Below, one piece after another: positions 44,750 through 53,055 of a DNA stretch of 64,000 nt. Position 1 is the stretch's first letter. The number at the start of each line of letters is the position of its first letter. Below the pieces are notes generated by a model. The model saw only the letters and a program-made list of their open reading frames with translations. It was not told the DNA's origin and searched no databases. Source of the DNA: Pseudooceanicola nanhaiensis (GTDB taxonomy: Bacteria > Pseudomonadota > Alphaproteobacteria > Rhodobacterales > Rhodobacteraceae); contig NZ_JAIUZP010000004.1 of NCBI RefSeq assembly GCF_020171315.1, positions 434,001-498,000 on the forward strand, written 5' to 3'. The position numbers and the translations under genes were made by a program.

Positions 44750-45478
44750 TCACTCGGCGGGCTTGGCCTCGCCAGCCGGCGGCATCGGCGCCTCACCGGC
44801 CTGCGGCGCGGCGCCCTGCGGGGCACCGCAATCGCCCATCATGCCCATGCGCGGGCCGCCGAACATGCCGCGCTCACCCATGCGGGCTGCACGCGGGCCA
44901 TGATCGCCCTTGCGGTGACCGTGCTCGCCACGCTCGGCGTGCTCGCGGTCGCCCTTGGGGCCGCGCTGGTCCATCTTCCGCTCCATGCGGTTGCCATGGT
45001 CCTGCGCACGATCGCCCTTCGGGCCGCGCTCGGGGCGCATCTCCGCCATCTTGGCGAATTCGTCCTCCGAGATCGCGCCGTCGCCATCGGCGTCCAGCGA
45101 GGCGAAGAGATCGGCGCCGGGTTTCGGCATCATCTCGTCCATGGTCAGCTTGCCGTCGCTATCCCCGTCACGGCATTCGATCATCTTGGCCGCACGATCG
45201 GCCATGCGCTCCTGACGCTTGGTTTCCATATGCGCCAGGATTTCGTCCTGATCGACCGAGCCGTCGCCGTTGGCGTCGATCTCTGCGAAACGGGCAGCGC
45301 GGTGCGCCTCACGTTCCTCGGTCGAGATTTTTCCGTCGCCGTCGGTGTCGATCTGCGACATGTCGAACCGGGGGCCCTTGCCCTCGCGCGGCCCGTTGGC
45401 GTCCTGGGCATAAGCCCCCGCCGTGGCAGCGCCGAGCGCGATGAGAGCGGCACCTGCCAGAAGAGTTGCGCGTTTCAT
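44750..45478 (-). CDS. Exported protein with four EF-hand loops
   Basis: A 242-residue protein with a signal peptide (MKRATLLAGAALIALG ..., cleavage near AYA-QD at 25). Calcium-binding loops: DTDGDGKISTEE (44-55), DANGDGSVDQDE (68-79), DGDSDGKLTMDE (104-115) and DADGDGAISEDE (129-140). The rest is rich in Arg, Gly, His and Met (GPRMGMMGD), perhaps metal-binding. It precedes the ECF sigma operon on the same strand with a 147-base gap. The 325-base region upstream (45479-45803) holds an A/T-rich patch around 45610-45645 and no gene. Confidence 0.9.
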   Translation of the reverse strand: MKRATLLAGAALIALGAATAGAYAQDANGPREGKGPRFDMSQIDTDGDGKISTEEREAHRAARFAEIDANGDGSVDQDEILAHMETKRQERMADRAAKMIECRDGDSDGKLTMDEMMPKPGADLFASLDADGDGAISEDEFAKMAEMRPERGPKGDRAQDHGNRMERKMDQRGPKGDREHAERGEHGHRKGDHGPRAARMGERGMFGGPRMGMMGDCGAPQGAAPQAGEAPMPPAGEAKPAE

Positions 45479-45803
45479 ATTGGTGTCTCCAATGTGTTGA
45501 CTGCTGGGCGAACCGGCCTTTCTAGCCGCTTCTGAAAACTGATACGGGGCGGCCCGGCGCTTCCGTCGCCGAACAGGCGGAAAAATCGCACAAAGACCGC
45601 AACCCATTGAGATTAAAACATAGATTTTTTGAATATGATCCGCGAAACGCGCCAGCCTGCGACATAGCGCCCATTTGCCCCGCCTGCGTCCAAACGCCCG
45701 GGAGGCCCATCCGGCCAAAGCTGCTATACCACCTGTCTGATCTGAACGACGGAGGCATCGGCCGGGCCCCTCCCCCGGCGCCTCCCGGACGAGCGAGACG
45801 AAC

Positions 45804-46205
45804 ATGATGTGCGACACCACCCCTCAGGCGGCGCCCCAGGCCGACGAGCGTCCTCTCTGGCCTTCCGTGTGGAAAGGCTGGCGCCGCCGCTGCCCGAATT
45901 GCGGACAGGGCCCGCTGATGAAGGGCTACCTCACCGTGCGCGACCATTGCCCGGTCTGCCGCGAGGAATATTGCCACCACCGCGCCGATGACGGCCCGGC
46001 CTACCTGACGATCCTCATCGTCGGGCACCTGATGGCGCCGCTGCTGCTGGTGGTCTTCACCACATGGCGGCCCGAACCGCTGGTGCTCTTTACCATCTTC
46101 GGGTTGGGCACCGTGGCGCTGTCTCTCTACCTGCTGCCGCGCCTCAAGGGGGCGATCGTCGCCCTGCAATGGGCGCGCATGATGCACGGGTTCGGCACCG
46201 ACTGA
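45804..46205 (+). CDS. DUF983 membrane protein
   Basis: A 133-residue protein. The N-terminal zinc-ribbon-like part has CPNCGQG and HCPVC (two CxxC pairs, about residues 30-55), then two membrane spans (about 68-90 and 95-113). This is the DUF983 architecture. The function is unknown; other DUF983 genes are near cytochrome oxidase assembly genes, but none lies here. Confidence 0.88.
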   Translation: MMCDTTPQAAPQADERPLWPSVWKGWRRRCPNCGQGPLMKGYLTVRDHCPVCREEYCHHRADDGPAYLTILIVGHLMAPLLLVVFTTWRPEPLVLFTIFGLGTVALSLYLLPRLKGAIVALQWARMMHGFGTD

Positions 46206-46389
46206 CCGGCGCGCCCCGGGCCGAAGCAGGCCCGCCATTGGCACAGCATGGGCCGGACACTGGCCCGACACCGGTCCGACACTGGCCCGGCGCAGATGCA
46301 TCAGCCCGCCTCCGCCCGACTGACGGGTGGTTCCGCTTGGCAAGCCCTCCGCCCGCCCCTAGGCTGCCGGGCGGAGGACCAGACCAACC

Positions 46390-47082
46390 ATGACCGACAA
46401 GACAGCCATCCGCGACGCCGCCACGGTGATCGTCCTGCGCGACCGCGCCACCACGCCCCGTGTCCTGATGGGGCAGCGCGGCTCCAAGGCCGCCTTCATG
46501 CCCTCGATGTTCGTGTTTCCCGGCGGTGCCGTGGACCCGGGCGATGCGGAAATCCCGCTGGCCGCGCCCCTGCCCGCGCTCTGCGCCGGGCGGATCAGCG
46601 AAGGCGTCGCCCCCGAGATGGCGCAGATCCTGCCCGCCGCCGCGATCCGCGAGCTTTGGGAGGAAACCGGCCTGATCCTCGGCCAGCCCGGCACATGGGA
46701 CGGGGCCCCCGACGACTGGCAGGGCTTTGCGCAGGCGGGCTTCCAGCCCTCGGCTTCGGCGTTGCAATTCGTCTTCCGCGCCATCACCCCGCCGGGCCGC
46801 CCGCGCCGCTTCGATGCGCGGTTCTTCCTCGTGGATGCGGGCGAGGTGGCCAATGACCTCGACGATTTCGGCGATAACGACGAGGAGCTGGAACACCTCC
46901 AGTGGATCCCGCTGAGCGAGGTGCGCCAGTTCAAGCTGCCCTTCATCACGCAGGTGGTGCTGGCCGAGATCGCGCAGCGCGCCGCCGATCCCAGCCCGCC
47001 GGCCTCCGTCCCCTTCTTCTCGAACCGGGACGAGGAGCAGACGTTCCAGCGGCTCCATGGCCGCCCGATGCCGCAGGACTGA
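46390..47082 (+). CDS. NUDIX hydrolase (NUDT19-like)
   Basis: A 230-residue NUDIX enzyme hydrolysing a nucleoside-diphosphate-linked compound. RDAATVIVLRD opens the fold, SMFVFPGGAVDPGD precedes the box, and the NUDIX helix is AAIRELWEETGLIL. The insertion between the GG stretch and the REUXEE helix is typical of the NUDT19/CoA-diphosphatase-like group. The substrate is uncertain. Confidence 0.88.
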   Translation: MTDKTAIRDAATVIVLRDRATTPRVLMGQRGSKAAFMPSMFVFPGGAVDPGDAEIPLAAPLPALCAGRISEGVAPEMAQILPAAAIRELWEETGLILGQPGTWDGAPDDWQGFAQAGFQPSASALQFVFRAITPPGRPRRFDARFFLVDAGEVANDLDDFGDNDEELEHLQWIPLSEVRQFKLPFITQVVLAEIAQRAADPSPPASVPFFSNRDEEQTFQRLHGRPMPQD

Positions 47083-47103
47083 TCCCGCGGCACCGCGCCG
47101 GGG

Positions 47104-48006
47104 CTAGAGCAGCAGGATCAGCCCCAGCACGCTGGCGCTGATCAGGGCGATGCCCCAGTACTCCCGCGCGCTCAGCTTCTCGTGGAAGAAGAGCACGGAG
47201 GCGAGCAGCGACAGCACGACCTCCACCTGCCCGACCGCGTTCACATAGGCCGCGGTCTGCAGGGTGAAGGCGTTGAACCAGCAGATCGAGCCCGCCATGG
47301 AGGTCAGGCCGATCCATCCTGCGGTCTTCCACGCCCGGGTGACGCGCACCAACTCGCCCCGGTCATAAAGCGCCATCCAGCCGCCCATGCCGATGAGCTG
47401 CGACATCCCCACCGCCGCAAGCGTGAGGATCGCGCGCAGCATGCTGTCCTCGGTCTGCACCTGAAGCGTTGCACCCCGGTAGAAGACCCCGGACATCGCC
47501 AGCAGCAGGCCGGAGAGCAGCCCGAGCCCCGCGGCCCGGTTCCAGAACCGGCGCAGCCCGCGCACCTCGACCCCGCCGCTGTCAGAGAGGATCAGCACGC
47601 CCACCATGCCCAGCAGGATCGCGGCAAAGCCTGCGAGGCTGATCGTCTCGCCCAGCACGATGAGGCCCACGAAGACGGTCAGCAGCGTTTCGGTCTTCTT
47701 GAAGGTGATCCCGACGGCGAAATGGCGGGTCTTGAACAGTGCCACCATGGAAAGCGTGGCGAAGATCTGTGCCAGCCCCCCGGCCAGCACGTAGGGCCAG
47801 AAGGCCGCCGTGAGCGCGGGCCAGTCGCGGCCCGTGCTGCCGACCCAGATCAGCAGCCCGGCCAGCACCACCGGCGCGGAATAGAGGAAGCGCGCAAAGG
47901 TCGCCCCGCCCGCGCCCAGCGCCACCTGGCTGAGCTGTTTTTGCAGCATGAAGCGCACGGTCTGGAAGGAGACCGCGCCGAGGGTGAACCAAATCCAGCT
48001 TGGCAT
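47104..48006 (-). CDS. DMT/EamA-family transporter
   Basis: A 300-residue inner-membrane protein with ten predicted spans in two five-span repeats, as in drug/metabolite exporters. KTETLLTVFVGLIVLGETISLAGFAAILLGMVGV marks the end of the first repeat, and VEVVLSLLASVLFFHEKLSAREYWGIALI the second. The substrate is unknown. Convergent with the NUDIX gene. Confidence 0.87.
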   Translation of the reverse strand: MPSWIWFTLGAVSFQTVRFMLQKQLSQVALGAGGATFARFLYSAPVVLAGLLIWVGSTGRDWPALTAAFWPYVLAGGLAQIFATLSMVALFKTRHFAVGITFKKTETLLTVFVGLIVLGETISLAGFAAILLGMVGVLILSDSGGVEVRGLRRFWNRAAGLGLLSGLLLAMSGVFYRGATLQVQTEDSMLRAILTLAAVGMSQLIGMGGWMALYDRGELVRVTRAWKTAGWIGLTSMAGSICWFNAFTLQTAAYVNAVGQVEVVLSLLASVLFFHEKLSAREYWGIALISASVLGLILLL

Positions 48007-48083
48007 ATCTGTGCGCCTTGTATCGGCCGGGGACCTGCCCCGGCACCGCGCGACGTCTATGGCCCCCGCAGGGGCCGCGCCGC

Positions 48084-49127
48084 TCAGAAGGGCATCGGGT
48101 GGGACCGATGCACGGTGTCGAGTTCTTTCATCACCTCGTCAGAGAGGTGTAGCTCGAGACCGGCCAGAATATGATCCAGCTGCGGCTGGGTGGTGGCGCC
48201 GAAGATGACCGAGGCCATGAAGGGCCGCTGCGCGCACCAGGCCAGCGCCATGTGCACGGGGTCGAGGCCATGGGCCTTCGCCACGGCGAGGTAGGCATCC
48301 ACCGCGGGGAAGACCCGCTCGGTCTTGCGGCCGCCCAGTTCGGGAACCAGCGACATGCGGCTGGCCTCGGGCACCGCGCCGCCCTGATACTTGCCCGTCA
48401 GCAGGCCGGCGGCGAGCGGCGAATAGGCCAGCAGGCCCACGTCCTCGTTCAGGCAAGCCTCGGCCAGATCGCTGTCGAACTGGCGGCAGAGCAGCGAATA
48501 TTCGTTCTGGATCGTCGCCACGCGGGGGCCGTGGCCCGCCTCGGCGAGGCGCGCCCATTGCGTCGTGCCCCATGCGCTTTCGTTCGACAGGCCGAAGGCC
48601 CGGATCGTGCCACGGTCGACCTCCTTCTGGAGCGCCTCCAGCGTCTCGACCATATGGGCCATGGTCTCTTCACGGTTCTGGCCCGAGGGGTCGTAGTCCC
48701 AGATCTGGCGGAAGTGGTAGGAGCCCCGGTTCGGCCAGTGGAACTGGTAGAGGTCGATGTAATCGGTCTTGAGCCGGCGCAGCGAGCCTTCGACAACGGT
48801 CGGGATGCTCTTGGCAGTGATCGGCGCGCCGTCGCGGATGTTGCGGTTGCCGCCGCCGCTGTGCTTGGAGGCGATCACCACGTCGCCGCGCTTGCCGGTC
48901 TTTTCCAGCCAGAGGCCGATCACCCGTTCCGTCCGGCCCACGGTGGAGGCGCGCACCGGGTTCACCGGATACATCTCCGCCGTATCGATGAAGTCGATCC
49001 CGGCGGCCAGCGCGCTGTCGATCTGGCGATGCGCGTCTTCCGTTTCGGTCTGGTTGCCCCAGGTCATGGAGCCAAGGCAATAGTTGCTGACCGAGATACC
49101 GGTCCGGCCAAGCTGGGTTTTCCGCAT
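48084..49127 (-). CDS. Aldo/keto reductase (Tas-like)
   Basis: A 347-residue NADPH-dependent oxidoreductase. LGRTGISVSNYCLGSMTWG opens the barrel. IDFIDTAEMYPVNP has the catalytic Asp/Tyr, SKHSGGGNR the Lys, and YQFHWPN the His. The late VIFGATTQPQLD is the cofactor-binding part. The length and the insertions match E. coli Tas rather than short AKRs. The start MRKTQLG at 49127 is chosen because the family begins there. Confidence 0.9.
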   Translation of the reverse strand: MRKTQLGRTGISVSNYCLGSMTWGNQTETEDAHRQIDSALAAGIDFIDTAEMYPVNPVRASTVGRTERVIGLWLEKTGKRGDVVIASKHSGGGNRNIRDGAPITAKSIPTVVEGSLRRLKTDYIDLYQFHWPNRGSYHFRQIWDYDPSGQNREETMAHMVETLEALQKEVDRGTIRAFGLSNESAWGTTQWARLAEAGHGPRVATIQNEYSLLCRQFDSDLAEACLNEDVGLLAYSPLAAGLLTGKYQGGAVPEASRMSLVPELGGRKTERVFPAVDAYLAVAKAHGLDPVHMALAWCAQRPFMASVIFGATTQPQLDHILAGLELHLSDEVMKELDTVHRSHPMPF

Positions 49128-49432
49128 GCGAGTGTCGTCCTGTGGCTGGTGCCCGGGGGCACAAGACAGACCCGGACGGCCTGACGCTTCCCCGCTTATC
49201 GCGCGAACCTTACGAATTCTTTTCCGATTGTCACCCCCACGGGGCGAAGTCCCGCCCTTGCGCCGCGAAACGGCGGGGCCTCTGCCCCGGACGCCGCCCG
49301 CCCCGCCCGCAGCGCGCCGTGCGGATGCCCATGCCACGCCCGGCCCTGACGCGACGAGAGCACGAATTCGACCCCATAAAGGTCGCAAAACGGCAGGCAG
49401 TCCCACCGGCAACGGCGCATGACGAGGGCGCC

Positions 49433-50653
49433 ATGCGATTCCTGCTGACCCTCGCCCCGCTGTTCCTGTCCGTCATGCTGCTGCAACTCTCCTCCGGGGG
49501 CGTCGGGCCGCTGGACGCGCTTTCGGGGCTGGCGCTCGGCTTTTCCCGCGGCCAGATCGGCCTGCTCGGCTCGGCGCATTTCCTCGGCTTCTTCGTGGGC
49601 TGCTGGTGGGCGCCGCGCCTGATGGGGCGGGTCGGTCACTCCCGCGCCTTCGCGGCCTTCACCGCCATGGGCGCCATCGGCATCCTTGCCCATGCGCTGA
49701 TCCACGACCCGTGGTTCTGGGCGCTGTTCCGGGTCGCCTCGGGGCTCTGCGTCGCGGGCTGCTATACGGTGATCGAGGGCTGGCTCATGGCGCGCTCCAC
49801 CAAGGAGACCCGGGGCCGCGTAACCGGCCTCTACCGGATCGCGGACATGGGGGCCTCGCTTTCGGCGCAGTTGATGATCGGCGTGCTGGAGCCCGCCTCC
49901 TACGTCTCCTACAACGTGCTGGCACTGCTGTGCTGCGCGACGCTGATCCCGCTCACGCTCTCCAACGCGCCCCAGCCCGCCATGTCGAGCGCACCGCGCC
50001 TGCGCCCGATGCTGTCGTGGGAATGTTCCCCCCTCGCCACCGTGGCCGTCGTCGTCTCGGCCCTGTCGGGCGCGACCTTCCGGATGATCGGCCCGATCTA
50101 CGGGCAGGAAGTCGGCCTCGATGCGCAGCAGATCGCGTGGTTCCTCGCGCTCTTCATCCTCGGCGGGGCGCTCGTGCAATATCCCGTGGGTCTGCTCGCC
50201 GACCGCTTCGACCGCCGCTGGGTTCTGACCGGCATCTCGGTGGCGACGATCCTCTCCTGCATCGCCACCGCGTTGACCGCCACCACGCCCCAGGCGGCGC
50301 TGGTGAACGCCTTCGTCTTTGGCATGGCCTCCTTCCCGGTTTATTCCGTGGCCGCCGCCCATGCCCATGACTTTGCCGGCGACGACCAGCGCGTCGAGCT
50401 TTCCGCCGCGCTGCTCTTCTTCTATGCCGTGGGGGCCATTGTCGCGCCCTACCTCGCCTCGGTGCTGATCACAGCCTTCGGGCCCAATGCGCTCTTTGCC
50501 ATGGTGGCGGCCGGGCATCTGGGGCTGCTGGCCTTCACCCTCGGCCGGATGAGGGTGCGCCCCGCCGCGGTCCGCACCCGCTACGTCTGGTCGCCGCGCA
50601 CCTCCTTCGTGATCGGGCGGCTGACCCGGCGCGGGCGCACGCCCCGGGACTGA
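49433..50653 (+). CDS. MFS transporter
   Basis: A 406-residue protein with twelve membrane spans, starting MRFLLTLAPLFLSVMLLQ behind GACGAGGG. The signature between spans 2 and 3 is WWAPRLMGRVGHSRAFA, repeated as YPVGLLADRFDRRWVL in the second half. It belongs to the YcaD/sugar-efflux-like group by feel; the substrate is unknown. The 305 bases upstream (49128-49432) hold no gene I can support. Confidence 0.88.
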   Translation: MRFLLTLAPLFLSVMLLQLSSGGVGPLDALSGLALGFSRGQIGLLGSAHFLGFFVGCWWAPRLMGRVGHSRAFAAFTAMGAIGILAHALIHDPWFWALFRVASGLCVAGCYTVIEGWLMARSTKETRGRVTGLYRIADMGASLSAQLMIGVLEPASYVSYNVLALLCCATLIPLTLSNAPQPAMSSAPRLRPMLSWECSPLATVAVVVSALSGATFRMIGPIYGQEVGLDAQQIAWFLALFILGGALVQYPVGLLADRFDRRWVLTGISVATILSCIATALTATTPQAALVNAFVFGMASFPVYSVAAAHAHDFAGDDQRVELSAALLFFYAVGAIVAPYLASVLITAFGPNALFAMVAAGHLGLLAFTLGRMRVRPAAVRTRYVWSPRTSFVIGRLTRRGRTPRD

Positions 50654-50821
50654 CGCCCCGGCGCGACGTTTCGGGGGACGACTTTCGGGGCGCGCCTCTT
50701 CCGTCACGGCCCACAAATCATGGCCAGAACAGCATGGCGCCAGGCCGAGGCGCGCTTGCCTCTGGCACTCACCCGCCCCGATCTGTATTGGGGGGTCCAA
50801 TCCAGCGGAAAGAGGAATGTC

Positions 50822-52534
50822 ATGGCCCGGCATCTCATCACTTCGGCGATCCCTTACATCAACGGGATCAAGCACCTCGGCAATCTCGTCGGCAGCCAGC
50901 TGCCCGCCGATCTCTTCGCGCGCTACCAGCGCGGGCGCGGGCACGAGGTGCTCTTCCTCTGCGCCACGGATGAGCACGGCACGCCCGCCGAACTGGCCGC
51001 CGCCAAGGCCGGCAAGCCGGTGGCCGACTATTGCGCCGAGATGCACGAGGTGCAGGCCAAGATCGCTGAGGGCTTCTGCCTGTCCTTCGACCACTTCGGC
51101 CGATCCTCCTCGCAGCAAAACCAACTGCTGACCCAGCATTTCGCCGGTGTCCTGGCCGAACGCGGCCTGATCCGCGAGGTCTCCGAGACGCAGATGTATT
51201 CGCCCACCGACGGGCGCTACCTGCCGGACCGCTACATCGAGGGCACCTGCCCGAACTGCGGCTTCGACAGTGCCCGCGGCGATCAATGCGACAATTGCAC
51301 CAAGCAGCTCGACCCGGTCGACCTGATCAACCCGCATTCCACCATTTCGGGGGCCACCGATCTGGAAATGCGCGAGACCAAGCACCTGTACCTGCGCCAG
51401 TCCGCCATGAAGGACGAGCTGGAAGCCTGGATCGACGGCAAGACCGACTGGCCCGTGCTGACCACCTCGATCGCCAAGAAGTGGCTGAATGATGGCGACG
51501 GCCTGCAGGACCGCGGCATCACCCGCGACCTCGACTGGGGCGTGCCGGTCAAGAAGGGCGATGCCGACTGGCCGGGGATGGAGGGCAAGGTCTTCTACGT
51601 CTGGTTCGACGCGCCGATCGAATACATCGCCTGCAGCCAGGAATGGGTCGATGCCGGCAAGGGTGCCGACTGGGAACGCTGGTGGCGCACCGACAAGGGC
51701 GCCGACGACGTGACCTACACCCAGTTCATGGGCAAGGATAACGTGCCCTTCCACACGCTGTCCTTCCCGGCCACGATCCTCGGCTCCGGCGAGCCCTGGA
51801 AGCTGGTCGACTACATCAAGTCGTTCAACTACCTGAACTACGAGGGCGGCCAGTTCTCCACCTCGCGCGGGCGCGGCGTCTTCATGGACCAGGCGCTGGA
51901 GGTGCTGCCGTCGGACTACTGGCGCTGGTGGCTGCTGTCCCATGCGCCCGAAAGCTCCGACAGCGAGTTCACCTGGGAGAATTTCCAGACCTCGGTGAAT
52001 AAGGACCTGGCCGACGTGCTTGGCAACTTCGTCAGTCGCGTGACCAAGTTCTGCCGCTCGAAGTTCGGCGAAGTGGTGCCCGAGGGCGGCAGCTACGGCC
52101 CCGCCGAGGAGGCCCTGATCGCCGAGATCGACCGCCGCCTCGCCGCCTACACGGCGCACATGGAGGCGATGGAGGTCCGCAAGTCGGCGCAGGAGCTGCG
52201 CGCCCTCTGGGTCGCCGGGAACGAGTACCTGCAAAGCGCCGCCCCCTGGGCCGCCTTCAAGGAAGACCCGGCGCAGGCCGCGGCCATCGTGCGTCTGTCG
52301 CTGAACCTGATCCGGCTCTACGCGGTGATCTCGGCCCCCTTCATTCCCGATGCCGCGGACACGCTGTTCGATGCGCTCAAGGTCGAAGACCGCAGCTGGC
52401 CCACCTCCGCTGCAGAGGCGCTCGCCGCCCTGCCCGAAGGCCATGCCTTCACGGTGCCCGAAAACCTCTTCCGCAAGATCACGGATGAAGAGCGCGAGGA
52501 CTGGCAAACCCGCTTCGCTGGCATCCGCAGCTAA
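50822..52534 (+). CDS. metG: Methionyl-tRNA synthetase
   Basis: Charges tRNA-Met. It has 570 residues. The ATP motif HIGH appears as INGIKHLGN, followed by the zinc-knuckle region [17 protein letters not shown]. Later [10 protein letters not shown] and [10 protein letters not shown] follow. The KMSKS loop reads FSTSRGRG, a variant I believe occurs in other synthetases of this class. There is no C-terminal tRNA-binding (Arc1p-like) domain. The start [13 protein letters not shown] fits the family. Confidence 0.96.
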   Translation: MARHLITSAIPYINGIKHLGNLVGSQLPADLFARYQRGRGHEVLFLCATDEHGTPAELAAAKAGKPVADYCAEMHEVQAKIAEGFCLSFDHFGRSSSQQNQLLTQHFAGVLAERGLIREVSETQMYSPTDGRYLPDRYIEGTCPNCGFDSARGDQCDNCTKQLDPVDLINPHSTISGATDLEMRETKHLYLRQSAMKDELEAWIDGKTDWPVLTTSIAKKWLNDGDGLQDRGITRDLDWGVPVKKGDADWPGMEGKVFYVWFDAPIEYIACSQEWVDAGKGADWERWWRTDKGADDVTYTQFMGKDNVPFHTLSFPATILGSGEPWKLVDYIKSFNYLNYEGGQFSTSRGRGVFMDQALEVLPSDYWRWWLLSHAPESSDSEFTWENFQTSVNKDLADVLGNFVSRVTKFCRSKFGEVVPEGGSYGPAEEALIAEIDRRLAAYTAHMEAMEVRKSAQELRALWVAGNEYLQSAAPWAAFKEDPAQAAAIVRLSLNLIRLYAVISAPFIPDAADTLFDALKVEDRSWPTSAAEALAALPEGHAFTVPENLFRKITDEEREDWQTRFAGIRS

Positions 52535-52579
52535 GTCCGGTCTCCCGGCGGGGGCCACTCCCCTCCCCACGGGGTCCAG

Positions 52580-52890
52580 TGATCCCGTGAGGGCTATTGA
52601 TCCAGTGGAGGCCATTGCGCTTACCGTGAGCGCCACGCCCCTTCCCGTGGCAGCCATCGCGCTCAACACGGGAGACAAGGGTCCTCAGCGTGGGCGTCAC
52701 GGTATTCCCCGCCGCAGCCATCGCGCTCGCCGCGGGAGCCAAATGCCCTCGACGTGGGCTTTACGGTACTCCCCGCTGCATCCAGTGCACTCACCGCGGG
52801 AACCAACGCCCTCAAGGTGGGCGCGCAGCATTCCCCCTAGCAGCCCTTGCACTCACCGCGGGTGTCACCGCCCTCACTGAGGAAGCTACC
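52580..52890 (+). repeat. Decayed tandem repeats of about 63 bp, formerly coding-like
   Basis: Units starting near 52611, 52653, 52717, 52781 and 52843 share (G)CC..TGC(A/G)CTCACCGCGGGA, then GCCCTC..GTGGGCG. Read in shifting frames they encode AxALxAG and ALxVG. Spacings of 42, 64, 64 and 62 bp break the reading frame between units. I see no intact gene in the 521-base gap 52535-53055. Confidence 0.6.
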
Positions 52891-53055
52891 GCCCCGACCC
52901 CGACCACCGGAGAGAGGGCCACCGCGCCTCGAGCGCACGGCGCTCCCGGGGAGCTGGTTGGCAAGCGCGCCGGGTCGGCATCATACGCCCTCTTCTGCAC
53001 ATTTCCCCTCCCAGTGCCAAAAAATTCCCTCCCGACGCCCAAAAGGCCCGGGTTT

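Noticed and set aside
45600-45650. Specific sigma-70 promoter for DUF983 in the A/T-rich patch
   Set aside because: No pair of -35 and -10 elements at acceptable spacing could be found on either strand.
49196-52678. Very long open frame on the minus strand across the MFS and metG genes
   Set aside because: It is an antisense shadow in high-GC DNA. The plus-strand frames match MFS and methionyl-tRNA synthetase motifs end to end, while the antisense frame has low-complexity Gly/Arg/His composition and no motif.
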